From NCBI RefSeq assembly GCF_000233955.1, contig NZ_JH376593.1:62001-126000 (forward strand): 64,000 bases of DNA, written 5' to 3'. The notes below the pieces were generated by a model. That model was given only the letters and a program-made list of their open reading frames with translations, had not been told where the DNA came from and ran no database searches. This document shows positions 1-8,435 of this stretch, piece by piece (within the stretch, counting starts at the first letter, position 1; every line of letters starts with the position of its first letter). Position numbers and translations under genes: made by a program. This stretch comes from Paraprevotella clara YIT 11840 (GTDB lineage: Bacteria; Bacteroidota; Bacteroidia; Bacteroidales; Bacteroidaceae).

Positions 1-1193
1 TGGCTTTCGACCCTAACTCGAAAGTCGCATGTGAAACATTGGTGACAACGGGTCAGGTTGTCGTGGCCGGAGAGGTAAAATCAGAAGCTTACGTCGACCT
101 GCAAGAAATAGCCCGCCGTACGATCCGCCGTATCGGCTATACCAAAGCGGAATACAAGTTCGAGGCAGAAAGTTGCGGCGTATTCTCTGCCATCCATGAA
201 CAAAGCGCCGACATCAACCGCGGCGTGGAACGCCAAGACCCGATGGAACAAGGGGCAGGCGACCAAGGTATGATGTTCGGTTATGCCACCAATGAAACGG
301 AAAACTATATGCCGCTATCCCTCGACCTCAGCCACAAAATCCTGCGTGTATTGGCCGAAATACGGCGCGAAGGCAAAGAAATGACTTATTTGCGTCCCGA
401 CGCCAAAAGCCAAGTGACGATTGAATATGACGACAACGGGAAACCGGTCCGCGTGGACACGATTGTGGTTTCCACACAACATGACGAATTTATCCAACCG
501 ACCGACGGCAAGCAGGAAGAGGCCGACCGGAAGATGTTGGACAAGATACGCCAGGATGTCATTACGATTCTGATGCCGCGTGTCATTGCCGAGATTCACG
601 ATCCGGCCATACTCCGGCTGTTTGACGAACATATCACTTACCACGTGAACCCCACCGGCAAATTCGTGATAGGCGGTCCTCATGGCGATACCGGACTGAC
701 CGGCCGTAAAATCATCGTAGACACTTACGGAGGCAAAGGTGCCCACGGAGGAGGCGCCTTCTCCGGGAAAGACCCTTCCAAAGTAGACCGTTCGGCCGCA
801 TACGCCGCACGCCACATCGCCAAGAACATGGTGGCAGCCGGGGTGGCCGACGAAATGTTGGTGCAAATCAGCTATGCCATCGGTGTGGCACGGCCGGTGA
901 ACATCTACGTCAATACTTACGGACGCAGCCATGTCAGCCTGAGCGACGGAGAGATTGCGCAAAAGATAGACGCGTTGTTCGACCTGCGGCCGAAAGCCAT
1001 CGAAGACCGCCTGAAACTCCGTAATCCCATTTATGAAGAGACTGCCGCTTACGGCCACATGGGACGCCAGCCGCAGACCGTGACCAAGGAGTTCCACAGC
1101 CGCTATATGCCTACCAAGACCCTCGAAGTGGAACTCTTCACGTGGGAGAAGTTGGATTATGTAGCTCAAATCAAAGAAGCATTCGGACTATAA
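1..1193 (+). CDS. metK: S-adenosylmethionine synthase (5' end outside window)
   Basis: Makes S-adenosylmethionine from methionine and ATP in the cytoplasm. The reading frame is open from base 3 ([18 protein letters not shown]), so the gene begins before the window and about 30 residues, including the family's GHPDK motif, are missing. Visible signatures are [12 protein letters not shown] and, later, [16 protein letters not shown], both diagnostic for MetK. The C-terminal end ([13 protein letters not shown]) looks complete. The next gene starts one base after the stop codon, so the two are probably co-transcribed. Within the window this is the source of SAM for the radical-SAM enzyme MiaB and for QueA further along. 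Confidence 0.97.
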   Translation, partial: AFDPNSKVACETLVTTGQVVVAGEVKSEAYVDLQEIARRTIRRIGYTKAEYKFEAESCGVFSAIHEQSADINRGVERQDPMEQGAGDQGMMFGYATNETENYMPLSLDLSHKILRVLAEIRREGKEMTYLRPDAKSQVTIEYDDNGKPVRVDTIVVSTQHDEFIQPTDGKQEEADRKMLDKIRQDVITILMPRVIAEIHDPAILRLFDEHITYHVNPTGKFVIGGPHGDTGLTGRKIIVDTYGGKGAHGGGAFSGKDPSKVDRSAAYAARHIAKNMVAAGVADEMLVQISYAIGVARPVNIYVNTYGRSHVSLSDGEIAQKIDALFDLRPKAIEDRLKLRNPIYEETAAYGHMGRQPQTVTKEFHSRYMPTKTLEVELFTWEKLDYVAQIKEAFGL

Positions 1194-1194
1194 G

Positions 1195-1782
1195 ATGAAC
1201 ACGATTCAATCAGTGTGTGTATACTCGGCCTCCAGTACGAAAATAGCCGATTGCTATTTCCGTGCAGCACGGGAGTTGGGTGAACTCTTGGCCCATCATG
1301 GTATCCGTCTGGTGAACGGTGCCGGAAACCTCGGGCTGATGAGAGCCTGTGCCGATGCCTGTCTGGAAGCCGGAGGGCAAGTGACCGGCGTGATTCCCCA
1401 TTTCATGGTGGAACAAGGCTGGCAACACCCCGGACTTACGGAACTGATTGAAACGGAAGACATGCACACCCGCAAGCAGACAATGGCCCGCCTGTCGGAC
1501 GGTGTCATTGCCTTGCCGGGCGGATGCGGTACGTTGGAAGAATTGCTCGAAATCATTACGTGGAAACAACTCGGGTTATACCTCAATCCCATTGTGGTGT
1601 TGAACACGGAAGGATTCTATAATCCGTTACTGAAAATGCTCGAACATGCCGCCGAAGAACATTTCATGCGCCCGGCCCATCTGGGTATCTGGAAAGTGGC
1701 TTCCAGCCCAGCCGAAGCCCTCGACTTGTTGTACTCTACTCCACTTTGGGACAAAGAAGTCCGTAAATTTGCAGCCATTTGA
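1195..1782 (+). CDS. LOG-family protein (TIGR00730, nucleotide phosphoribohydrolase-like)
   Basis: This 195-residue Rossmann-fold protein carries the LOG signature PGGCGTLEE at residues 108-116 and the nucleotide-binding stretch NGAGNLGLMRACADA near residue 41. Family members, formerly mis-annotated as lysine decarboxylases, cleave nucleoside 5'-monophosphates (cytokinin riboside monophosphate in plants and actinobacteria). The bacterial substrate here is not known. Length is normal. It starts directly after metK and its stop overlaps the region before the next gene, so the three genes probably form one transcript. The family call is firm; the substrate is inference only. Confidence 0.9.
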   Translation: MNTIQSVCVYSASSTKIADCYFRAARELGELLAHHGIRLVNGAGNLGLMRACADACLEAGGQVTGVIPHFMVEQGWQHPGLTELIETEDMHTRKQTMARLSDGVIALPGGCGTLEELLEIITWKQLGLYLNPIVVLNTEGFYNPLLKMLEHAAEEHFMRPAHLGIWKVASSPAEALDLLYSTPLWDKEVRKFAAI

Positions 1783-1784
1783 AC

Positions 1785-2789
1785 ATGAAAGACTCACTTC
1801 AAACGGCTCTTCCGGCGCACGAGAAGGCTTCGTATCCCATCCGACAGAAATTCAATCCGAAAAAAATTATTGAAAGTCTGCCCGCCGATGCCACACCGGC
1901 CCAACAGGATTCCGCCATTCAGGCGATGCTGCCTCCACGCCCGACCGTGCGCTCGGCACGTCCCGACACCCTGAACCTTCCGGGATGGCAGATACCGTCG
2001 GCCAAGACTGCCCTTTCCGTACAAGACATCCGATACGATGAAAACTTCTTCAGCACTTCTCCCTATTACCATGCTGAAATAAACATCGACCCAGCCGGCA
2101 TGGATGCCGACCCGTTACCCTATTTGTTACGCCACGATGATTGGGTCACAGGTATCTTGCTCTGCTGTTTTCTGGTAGTCATGACCATCTTCGCCAACAG
2201 CAAGAAGTTTATCAAACAACGCTTACAGGACTTTTTCCTCAACCGCATGGACAAGGAGAAACTTTTCTCGATAGAGACGGGCCGCGAAATGCGCCACGCC
2301 ATTTTCCTTTATTTGCAAAGCGGATTGCTCGTCAGCCTGTTTTTCTTCGATTACACACAAACCACCCGGGATCTCTTCATGTCCCCCGTTTCCTCCCATA
2401 TCCTATTGGGTATCTATGTTTTGATTTGCTGGATTTACTTGGGACTCAAGCAACTGTTTTACGCGTTTGTCAATTGGATCTTTTTTGACAAAGAACGCAG
2501 AAGTACCTGGCTTAAATCATATTCATTTCTCGTTTCGGCCGAAGGGGTACTGCTTTTTCCGCTTGCTTTAATCACAGTCTTTTTCAATCTTCCGACCTAC
2601 AGTGTGATATTATGTTTGTGCCTGTTACTGGGTTTCATCAGACTTCTACTCTTTTATAAAACTTTTTGTATATTTTTCCCAAAATTTCATGGTTTCTTGC
2701 ATTTAATTGTGTACTTTTGTGCCCTTGAAATGCTGCCTCTTTGCGGCTTATGGCAAGCACTTACATATACAAACGACATACTATTGTAA
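1785..2789 (+). CDS. DUF4271 integral membrane protein
   Basis: Protein of about 334 residues with a soluble N-terminal part of about 120 residues followed by four to five hydrophobic segments (for example around WVTGILLCCFLVVMTIF and HILLGIYVLICWIYLG). This matches DUF4271, a Bacteroidota family that commonly sits directly before hemD, as it does here. No enzymatic motif is visible and the function is unknown. An in-frame TTG lies at 1779, overlapping the previous stop. I chose the ATG at 1785 as the more usual start. Confidence 0.82.
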   Translation: MKDSLQTALPAHEKASYPIRQKFNPKKIIESLPADATPAQQDSAIQAMLPPRPTVRSARPDTLNLPGWQIPSAKTALSVQDIRYDENFFSTSPYYHAEINIDPAGMDADPLPYLLRHDDWVTGILLCCFLVVMTIFANSKKFIKQRLQDFFLNRMDKEKLFSIETGREMRHAIFLYLQSGLLVSLFFFDYTQTTRDLFMSPVSSHILLGIYVLICWIYLGLKQLFYAFVNWIFFDKERRSTWLKSYSFLVSAEGVLLFPLALITVFFNLPTYSVILCLCLLLGFIRLLLFYKTFCIFFPKFHGFLHLIVYFCALEMLPLCGLWQALTYTNDILL

Positions 2790-2803
2790 AATATTGAACA
2801 CTT

Positions 2804-3547
2804 ATGATAAAGAAGATTCTGGTTTCACAACCCAAACCAACCTCCGAGAAGTCTCCTTATTTCGAGATTGCCTCCAAGTATGGTGTGGAAGTAGTTTTCA
2901 GACCATTTATCAAGATTGAAGGTTTGTCTGCTAAAGAATTCCGCCAACAGAAAGTCTCTATATTGGATTACACCGCCGTGGTATTCACTTCACGTAATGC
3001 CATCGATCATTTTTTCCTGTTGTGCAAAGAATTACGCGTGACGATACCCGAAGATATGAAGTATTTCTGCATTACGGAAACCATTGCACTGTATATCCAA
3101 AAATATGTGCAGTACCGCAAACGCAAGGTCTTCTTCGGCTCTACGGGCAAAGTGGACGATCTGCTCCCGTCTATGGTCAAGCATAAAACAGAAAAATATC
3201 TGGTTCCGTTGTCGGATGTACACAACGACGAAATCACGAACCTGTTGGATTCCAAGAAGCTTATCCACAAGGAAGTGGTAATGTACCGCACCGTGAGCAA
3301 CGATTTCAAGAGCGACGAGAAGTTCGATTACGACATGCTGATTTTCTTCAGCCCCTCGGGTATACAGGCTTTGCTGAAAAACTTCCCTGATTTCGAGCAG
3401 AAAGAGATTGCCATCGGTACGTTCGGGCCGGCCACAGCCCAGGCCGTCAAAGATGCAGGACTGCGATTGGACATGGAAGCTCCCACTTCGCAATACCCGT
3501 CCATCACGGCCGCATTGGACGATTTCGTAAAGAAGCACAACTGTTGA
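2804..3547 (+). CDS. hemD: uroporphyrinogen-III synthase
   Basis: A 247-residue protein beginning MIKKILVSQPKPTSEKSPYF, typical of Bacteroidota HemD. It has the two-lobed layout of the family, with conserved stretches VVFTSRNAIDHFF in the first lobe and FFSPSGIQALLKNFP in the second. HemD closes and rearranges hydroxymethylbilane to uroporphyrinogen III for tetrapyrrole synthesis. The family is weakly conserved in sequence, so recognition rests on these lobe motifs, on length and on the DUF4271 neighbour. No other heme genes are adjacent. A terminator follows at 3561. Confidence 0.85.
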   Translation: MIKKILVSQPKPTSEKSPYFEIASKYGVEVVFRPFIKIEGLSAKEFRQQKVSILDYTAVVFTSRNAIDHFFLLCKELRVTIPEDMKYFCITETIALYIQKYVQYRKRKVFFGSTGKVDDLLPSMVKHKTEKYLVPLSDVHNDEITNLLDSKKLIHKEVVMYRTVSNDFKSDEKFDYDMLIFFSPSGIQALLKNFPDFEQKEIAIGTFGPATAQAVKDAGLRLDMEAPTSQYPSITAALDDFVKKHNC

Positions 3548-3560
3548 TGCTCATCAAATA

Positions 3561-3592
3561 AGAAAGGGTGCCGGAAAAGCACCCTTTCTCCT
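3561..3592 (+). terminator. intrinsic terminator after hemD
   Basis: A perfect 11-bp stem (AGAAAGGGTGC / GCACCCTTTCT) with a 7-base loop is followed by a pyrimidine-rich tail (CCTTTAT). It lies in the gap between hemD and rnpA. Confidence 0.75.
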
Positions 3593-3614
3593 TTATCCTA
3601 CAACACCGTACCTT

Positions 3615-4055
3615 ATGGAACAGAAACCGGACTTTTCATTTCATAAATCGGAGCGCTTGTGTAGCAAACGCATCATAGACGCTCTGTTCACCGGAGGCAG
3701 CAAATCCATGTCGGCCTTTCCGCTCCGCGTAGTCTTCATGCCGGTTCCCGTAGAAGCCCCGGCTCCTCTTGTATCCATATTGGTGTCCGTGTCGAAACGA
3801 CGTTTCAAAAGGGCTGTAAAACGAAACCGGGTGAAACGGCAGATTCGCGAAGCTTACCGCAAACAAAAACACATCTTGACATCCGTTTTGCCCACGTCAT
3901 CCGGGCAGGGTCTGGTAGTGGCTTTCCTCTGGCTTTCCGACCGCCTGTACGCTTCGGCCGAAGTGGACGATTGCGTGAGACGCCTGTTGGTGCGTATCTC
4001 CGAACAACTTCCGGCATCCCCGGACGAACACACCGATGATGCATCCGCCCTATGA
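3615..4055 (+). CDS. rnpA: ribonuclease P protein component
   Basis: Small basic protein of 146 residues, slightly longer than the usual 110-130. It carries the family RNR motif as [18 protein letters not shown] near residues 64-81. It binds the RNase P RNA and helps mature the 5' ends of tRNAs. Translation probably overlaps yidD, whose ATG at 4036 lies inside the end of rnpA. The rnpA-yidD order is widely conserved in bacteria and supports the call. The extra C-terminal tail ([12 protein letters not shown]) is not part of the conserved fold. Confidence 0.95.
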   Translation: MEQKPDFSFHKSERLCSKRIIDALFTGGSKSMSAFPLRVVFMPVPVEAPAPLVSILVSVSKRRFKRAVKRNRVKRQIREAYRKQKHILTSVLPTSSGQGLVVAFLWLSDRLYASAEVDDCVRRLLVRISEQLPASPDEHTDDASAL

Positions 4056-4281
4056 CCGTTTCCGCCATTTGTTATCCGCCGCGTTGATTGCTCCCATTCA
4101 GTTCTATCGCCGTGTGATTTCCCCCATGACTCCCCCATCGTGCAGGTTTACGCCGACTTGTTCACAATACGCTATTGAAGCCATCCGCAAGCATGGCCCC
4201 TTTAAAGGCATGTACTTGGCCGTGCGTCGCATCCTGCGTTGCCATCCCTGGGGAGGAAGCGGTTATGACCCCGTCCCTTAA
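4036..4281 (+). CDS. yidD: membrane protein insertion efficiency factor YidD
   Basis: An 81-residue protein with the unmistakable YidD core: [15 protein letters not shown], then [17 protein letters not shown]. It is a membrane-associated factor that helps YidC insert proteins into the inner membrane. The start at 4036 overlaps the last 20 bases of rnpA, suggesting translational coupling. The three conserved cysteines are present. Confidence 0.95.
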   Translation: MMHPPYDRFRHLLSAALIAPIQFYRRVISPMTPPSCRFTPTCSQYAIEAIRKHGPFKGMYLAVRRILRCHPWGGSGYDPVP

Positions 4282-4285
4282 GCCT

Positions 4286-4945
4286 ATGGAAACATTTCTG
4301 AACCTCCATGCCCATCGACCGGCCGCATCTTCGTCGGAAACTGTCATCCGCAACTATATCCTTCCTTTGCCTCCTGCCGGACACGAAGAACCCGAATACG
4401 GCCAAGCCTTTTCCGCCGGTATCCATCCTTGGTATATCCCCGCACATCCGGAAGAAACCCTGAAAGAACTGGACCGTCTGGCCGCCTCCCCCTTCTGTAA
4501 AGCCATAGGTGAAGCCGGACTGGACAAATTCGTATCGACCTCACTTTTCCTCCAGCGTGAACTTTTCGTACGTCAGGCAGAACTGGCTGCCGCCCACCGG
4601 CTTCCCGTCATCGTCCACTGCGTCAAAGCATGGGACGAACTGCTCTCCGCACGAAAAGACATTCCGGCTGCCGCCGTTTGCATCATCCACGGTTTCCGAG
4701 GCAACCCCCAACTGGCCGAAAGCCTTTTAGGCAAAGGATTTTACCTCAGTTTCGGTTTCCGTTTCCATCCGCAAAGCCTGACGCTCTGCCCGTCCGACCG
4801 TCTCTTCTTCGAAAGCGACGAAGACTCACGTCCCGTAGACACACTATACCGTACGGCTGCCGAACTACGCTCTTGTACTCCGGAAGAACTGCGCACACAA
4901 TGTTGGGAAAATCTCGTCCGAATCGGCCCGTCGTCTAAAAAATAG
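4286..4945 (+). CDS. TatD-family metal-dependent hydrolase
   Basis: Protein of about 219 residues, shorter than classic TatD (about 260). It begins METFLNLHAHRP, where the metal-binding HxH of the TIM-barrel amidohydrolase fold is seen as HAH. Other TatD-like signatures are GIHPWY, AIGEAGLD, VIVHCVKAWDELL, IIHGFRG and FFESDED. The family contains metal-dependent nucleases and hydrolases; the substrate here is unknown. An alternative ATG at 4265 would overlap yidD by 17 bases. I prefer 4286 because the metal-binding motif follows it as closely as in relatives. It probably shares the rnpA-yidD transcript. Confidence 0.85.
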   Translation: METFLNLHAHRPAASSSETVIRNYILPLPPAGHEEPEYGQAFSAGIHPWYIPAHPEETLKELDRLAASPFCKAIGEAGLDKFVSTSLFLQRELFVRQAELAAAHRLPVIVHCVKAWDELLSARKDIPAAAVCIIHGFRGNPQLAESLLGKGFYLSFGFRFHPQSLTLCPSDRLFFESDEDSRPVDTLYRTAAELRSCTPEELRTQCWENLVRIGPSSKK

Positions 4946-4953
4946 GAATATAG

Positions 4954-4984
4954 TTGCAAGTCTCATTGAAAGGTCGTACTTTTG
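4954..4984 (+). promoter_or_regulatory. Bacteroidota-type promoter for tyrS
   Basis: TTG at 4954-4956, a 20-base spacer, then TACTTTTG at 4977-4984 fits the primary sigma factor consensus of Bacteroidota (TTTG, 19-21 bases, TAnnTTTG). It lies about 40 bases before the tyrS ATG. GTCGTAC..GTACGAC around the -7 element is a small inverted repeat. Confidence 0.65.
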
Positions 4985-5022
4985 TACGACTCAATTTTTA
5001 TTAAACAAAATAAATTCATACG

Positions 5023-6315
5023 ATGAACTTTGTAGAAGAACTGAAATGGAGAGGCATGATTCACACCATGATGCCGGGCACCGAGGATTTACTTGAAAAA
5101 GAACAGGTCACCGCCTATCTGGGCATCGACCCCACGGCGGACTCCCTGCACATAGGCCATCTTTGCGGCGTGATGATGCTCAAGCATTTCCAACGTTGCG
5201 GGCACAAGCCGCTGGCCCTTATCGGAGGCGCCACCGGAATGATAGGCGACCCTTCGGGTAAAAGCCAGGAACGCAACTTGCTCGACGAAGAAACGTTGCG
5301 CCACAACGTGGCCTGCATCAAACAGCAACTGGCCCGATTCCTGGATTTCGACAGCGACGCTCCCAACCATGCCGAGCTGGTGAACAATTACGACTGGATG
5401 AAGGACTTCACGTTCCTCGACTTCGCCCGCGAAGTCGGCAAGCACATCACCGTGAACTACATGATGGCCAAAGACAGCGTGCAAAAGCGTCTGAACGGCG
5501 AGGCCCGCGACGGCCTGTCGTTCACCGAATTCACTTACCAACTTCTTCAGGGTTACGACTTCTTATATTTATACGAACATAAAGGCTGCCGTCTCCAGTT
5601 GGGCGGAAGCGACCAATGGGGTAACATCACGACCGGCGCCGAACTGATACGCCGCACCAACGGCGGCGAAGTGTTCGCTTTGGTATGCCCGTTGGTGACA
5701 AAAGCCGACGGGACCAAGTTCGGCAAGACCGAAAAGGGCAACATCTGGCTGAACCGCGACTATACCAGCCCGTATGCCTTCTACCAATTCTGGCTCAACG
5801 TGGCCGACGACGACGCCAAACGCTATATCCGTATCTTCACCACGTTGGACAAAGAAGAGATAGACGGCCTCATCGCCCAACACGATGAAGACCCGGGACA
5901 GCGCATCCTGCAAAAACGCCTGGCCAAGGAAATCACCATCATGGTGCACAGCGAGGAAGACTACAATATGGCAGTGGAGGCCAGCAACATTCTGTTTGGA
6001 AAGGCGACTAAAGAAAGTCTGACGAAGCTAGACGAACAAACGCTGCTCGACGTGTTTGCAGGCGTGCCACAGTTCGAAGTCAGCCGCGAAGTTTTGTCGG
6101 CCGGTATCAAAGCCGTAGACCTGACAGCCGAAATGACGCAATGCTTCCCCAGCAAGGGCGAGATGCGCAAGATGGTACAAGGTGGTGGCGTTTCGCTGAA
6201 CAAAGAAAAACTGACGGCCTTTGACCGCATCGTAACTGCCGATGATTTGCTCAACGGCAAATATTTATTGGTGCAACGCGGCAAGAAAAATTATTTCCTG
6301 CTCATCGCCAAATAA
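5023..6315 (+). CDS. tyrS: tyrosyl-tRNA synthetase
   Basis: Class I aminoacyl-tRNA synthetase of 430 residues that charges tRNA-Tyr. The HIGH motif is intact at residues 43-46 (SLHIGHL). The KMSKS loop appears as KFGKT at residues 232-236, the variant usual for bacterial TyrRS. A C-terminal S4-type RNA-binding region ([17 protein letters not shown]) is present. Length is normal. It has its own promoter and is followed by the separately promoted tRNA-Gln gene. Confidence 0.97.
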   Translation: MNFVEELKWRGMIHTMMPGTEDLLEKEQVTAYLGIDPTADSLHIGHLCGVMMLKHFQRCGHKPLALIGGATGMIGDPSGKSQERNLLDEETLRHNVACIKQQLARFLDFDSDAPNHAELVNNYDWMKDFTFLDFAREVGKHITVNYMMAKDSVQKRLNGEARDGLSFTEFTYQLLQGYDFLYLYEHKGCRLQLGGSDQWGNITTGAELIRRTNGGEVFALVCPLVTKADGTKFGKTEKGNIWLNRDYTSPYAFYQFWLNVADDDAKRYIRIFTTLDKEEIDGLIAQHDEDPGQRILQKRLAKEITIMVHSEEDYNMAVEASNILFGKATKESLTKLDEQTLLDVFAGVPQFEVSREVLSAGIKAVDLTAEMTQCFPSKGEMRKMVQGGGVSLNKEKLTAFDRIVTADDLLNGKYLLVQRGKKNYFLLIAK

Positions 6316-6331
6316 AATTTCAAGGAAAAAA

Positions 6332-6363
6332 TTTGTAGGATAGCGATTTTCTCGCTATCTTTG
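6332..6363 (+). promoter_or_regulatory. promoter for tRNA-Gln
   Basis: TTTG at 6332-6335, a 20-base spacer and TATCTTTG at 6356-6363 match the Bacteroidota primary promoter consensus very well. The tRNA begins 30 bases downstream. Confidence 0.7.
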
Positions 6364-6392
6364 CACCGCTTTCGAGAGAAAGACATAAGGAT

Positions 6393-6466
6393 TGGGATAT
6401 GGTGTAATGGTAGCACAAGACATTTTGGTCGTCTTAGTCTTGGTTCGAACCCAGGTATCCCAACCA
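6393..6466 (+). tRNA. tRNA-Gln (anticodon TTG), CCA encoded
   Basis: A full cloverleaf can be folded. The acceptor stem is TGGGATA/TATCCCA with the U-A first pair typical of tRNA-Gln. The D arm is TGGTGTAATGGTAGCACA. The anticodon arm AGACA-TTTTGGT-CGTCT has anticodon TTG, and the T arm is CTTGG-TTCGAAC-CCAGG. The discriminator is A, followed by an encoded CCA. The innermost pair of the anticodon stem is an A-C mismatch. The gene stands alone with its own promoter and terminator. Confidence 0.96.
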
Positions 6467-6510
6467 AAGACATCCCCTGAAAATCATTTCAGGGGATGTC
6501 TTTATTTTAC
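6466..6510 (+). terminator. strong terminator after tRNA-Gln
   Basis: A perfect 17-bp inverted repeat (arms 6466-6482 and 6487-6503, 4-base loop) is followed by TTTATTTT. The left arm begins at the last base of the tRNA's CCA end. Confidence 0.85.
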
Positions 6511-6644
6511 GATTATCAGGACTCTTTCCTTCTATCTAGGGTCAACGTACATTCGATGTGGACATACTTATACACCCTCACGTCACGAAATAAAAAGACA
6601 TACCACACTCCGCCAAACCCGCCTCATTTTGCCCTTGTTTTTTT

Positions 6645-6710
6645 CTGCGCCAAACGATTTTTCAATCTCAGGCGAATGATTTTCCAATCTGCGGCAAACG
6701 ATTTTCCGTT
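6645..6710 (+). repeat. 22-base-period repeat, three units (locus 1)
   Basis: Three contiguous 22-base units at 6645-6666, 6667-6688 and 6689-6710 share the core CAAACGATTTTTC, more loosely nnAAnGATTTTyC. They sit behind a T-run in a non-coding stretch of about 330 bases between the tRNA-Gln terminator and the efflux operon. Related units occur near 32.0, 44.0 and 53.2 kb. I see no convincing gene in 6511-6770. Confidence 0.7.
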
Positions 6711-6772
6711 CTGTACCGACCTTTTTCGTCCCCTGCCCGAGCAGAATTGCAACCAAGTTGCACGCCAAATAG

Positions 6773-6803
6773 TTGTGTGCTTGGCATTTTTCCCCTATCT
6801 TTG
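6773..6803 (+). promoter_or_regulatory. promoter for the metal-efflux operon
   Basis: TTG at 6773-6775, a 20-base spacer and TATCTTTG at 6796-6803, about 30 bases before the ATG at 6833. GCAACcaaGTTGC, an inverted repeat at about 6748-6760, lies just upstream and could be an operator; that is inference. Confidence 0.6.
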
Positions 6804-6832
6804 CTCTCACGAAAACGAGAACCGCCGAAACG

Positions 6833-7210
6833 ATGAAGAAACAACTCCATGCCATCATCTTGTTATGGCTCTGCATGTTGATGCAGGCCGTTTCGGTCTA
6901 TCCCCATCACCATCATGCCCATATCCTCTGTCTGGGACAGGAGATGGAATCCACCCGTCCGGTCAAGAGTACACATGCCTGTACGTCGGAATGTATCACG
7001 CATTTCCAGTTGACGATACCTTCGTCCGGCTCTTGTTTTTCCCATAAAAAAGCCGTATCCCGCCCGCCTTTCATACTTTGGGCGGCATGCGACCTTTCAG
7101 CTATCCATACTTTACAAATATCGCGCAGGCCTTACAACGCTTACCGGCCTGATTTGTATCTTTCCCGACCCATCGGCGGAAAAGGCATGAGGGCTCCTCC
7201 CCGCGCCTGA
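6833..7210 (+). CDS. small His-rich exported protein heading an efflux operon
   Basis: Protein of about 125 residues starting MKKQLHAIILLWLCMLMQAV, a likely signal sequence or membrane anchor. It is followed by a YPHHHHAHILCLG cluster and several cysteines (THACTSECITHF). The histidine/cysteine content and its place directly before CusB/CusA/TolC-like genes suggest a metal-related periplasmic role, but I recognise no characterised family. Small proteins of this kind are common before Bacteroidales efflux operons. A longer frame open from 6773 would run through the promoter and was rejected. Confidence 0.65.
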   Translation: MKKQLHAIILLWLCMLMQAVSVYPHHHHAHILCLGQEMESTRPVKSTHACTSECITHFQLTIPSSGSCFSHKKAVSRPPFILWAACDLSAIHTLQISRRPYNAYRPDLYLSRPIGGKGMRAPPRA

Positions 7211-7261
7211 ACGGAAACCAGATAACTTTTTATTTTATTCATTTCAAATTTTAATATCCCT

Positions 7262-8416
7262 ATGAAGAAAATATATTTCTTGATGGGTGCTTTAGCCGTA
7301 AGTATGCTGAGCGCCTGCCATAACCATGACCACGAAGAGGAACATGCACACGGAACGGAAGAAACCGCCCGGGAAGACAACCACGAAGAACATGCGGACG
7401 AAATCATCCTGACGGCCGAGAAAGCCAAGGCGGCAGGCATCGCCACCGAAACCGTGAAACGCGACACATTCCGCCAAATCATTAAAACCGGCGGACAGAT
7501 ACTGGCTGCCCAAGGAGAAGAAACGACGGTGGTGGCCGGTACGTCCGGCGTAGTAAGGTTCGCACGGACACTGACCGCCGGTGCTCCGGTGGGACGCGGC
7601 ACCGTGTTGTTCCATTTATCCTCGGACAAAATACAAGGTGGAGACCCGGTGGAACGCGCATACGTGGCCTACCAAAACGCCAAGGCCGAGTACGAACGCG
7701 CCAAACCGTTGGCTGAAAAACAAATCGTGACGCGCAAAGACCTGGAGAACCTGAAAGCGGCTTACGAAGACGCACGTATCAGTTACGAGGCACTGGACCC
7801 TCATCATACGCGAAAAGGAGTGGCCGTCACAGCTTCGACGGGCGGATATGTGAAGAACGTGGCGGTGAAAGAAGGCGACTACGTGACGACAGGACAACCG
7901 TTGATGACCCTGACCCAGAACCGGCGCCTGCAACTGCGTGCCGACGTATCGGAACGTTATTACGGCGCACTGAAACAAATCACTTCGGCCCACTTCAATA
8001 CCCCGTATGATGATACGGTCTATGCCTTGGAGAACCTGCACGGGCGTGTCTTGTCCTACGGGAAGGCTTCGGACGAGAATGCTTTCTACATCCCCGTTTT
8101 GTTTGAATTCGACAATACAGGCGACATCGTGCCGGGAAGCTTTGTGGAAACCTATCTGACCGGAGCCACACGTGCCGGAGTAATCACTCTGCCCGTCTCG
8201 GCACTGACAGAGGAACAAGGACTGTACTTCGTCTACTTACAGGAAAGCAAGGAAGTGTACCGCAAGCAGGAAGTAAAAACAGGAGCCGAAGACGGACTGC
8301 GTGTGGAAATCCTCTCGGGTCTGAAACCCGGTGACCGCGTAGTCACGCAAGGAGCTTACCACGTGAAACTGGCTTCGGCTTCAAATGCCATCCCAGCCCA
8401 CAACCATTCCCATTAA
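7262..8416 (+). CDS. RND efflux periplasmic adaptor, CusB/HlyD-like lipoprotein
   Basis: A 384-residue membrane-fusion protein. The N-terminus is a lipoprotein signal with Cys at residue 19 (MLSAC). It is followed by a strongly His/Glu-rich segment (CHNHDHEEEHAHG, DNHEEHADE) likely to bind metal ions. Barrel-sandwich and hairpin features follow: GTSGVVRF, a coiled-coil stretch around AYVAYQNAKAEYERAKPLAEKQ, then VTASTGGYVKNVAVKEGDYV. The protein ends PAHNHSH, again His-rich. It links the inner-membrane pump to the outer-membrane channel encoded by the next two genes. Which metal is carried is inference. Confidence 0.92.
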   Translation: MKKIYFLMGALAVSMLSACHNHDHEEEHAHGTEETAREDNHEEHADEIILTAEKAKAAGIATETVKRDTFRQIIKTGGQILAAQGEETTVVAGTSGVVRFARTLTAGAPVGRGTVLFHLSSDKIQGGDPVERAYVAYQNAKAEYERAKPLAEKQIVTRKDLENLKAAYEDARISYEALDPHHTRKGVAVTASTGGYVKNVAVKEGDYVTTGQPLMTLTQNRRLQLRADVSERYYGALKQITSAHFNTPYDDTVYALENLHGRVLSYGKASDENAFYIPVLFEFDNTGDIVPGSFVETYLTGATRAGVITLPVSALTEEQGLYFVYLQESKEVYRKQEVKTGAEDGLRVEILSGLKPGDRVVTQGAYHVKLASASNAIPAHNHSH

Positions 8417-8435
8417 TCCATAAGGAGAAAATATT

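Noticed and set aside
6496-7047. A 183-codon open frame after tRNA-Gln
   Set aside because: It runs through the tRNA terminator, the tandem repeat and the efflux promoter, and overlaps the better-supported His-rich gene in another frame. Its composition is not protein-like.
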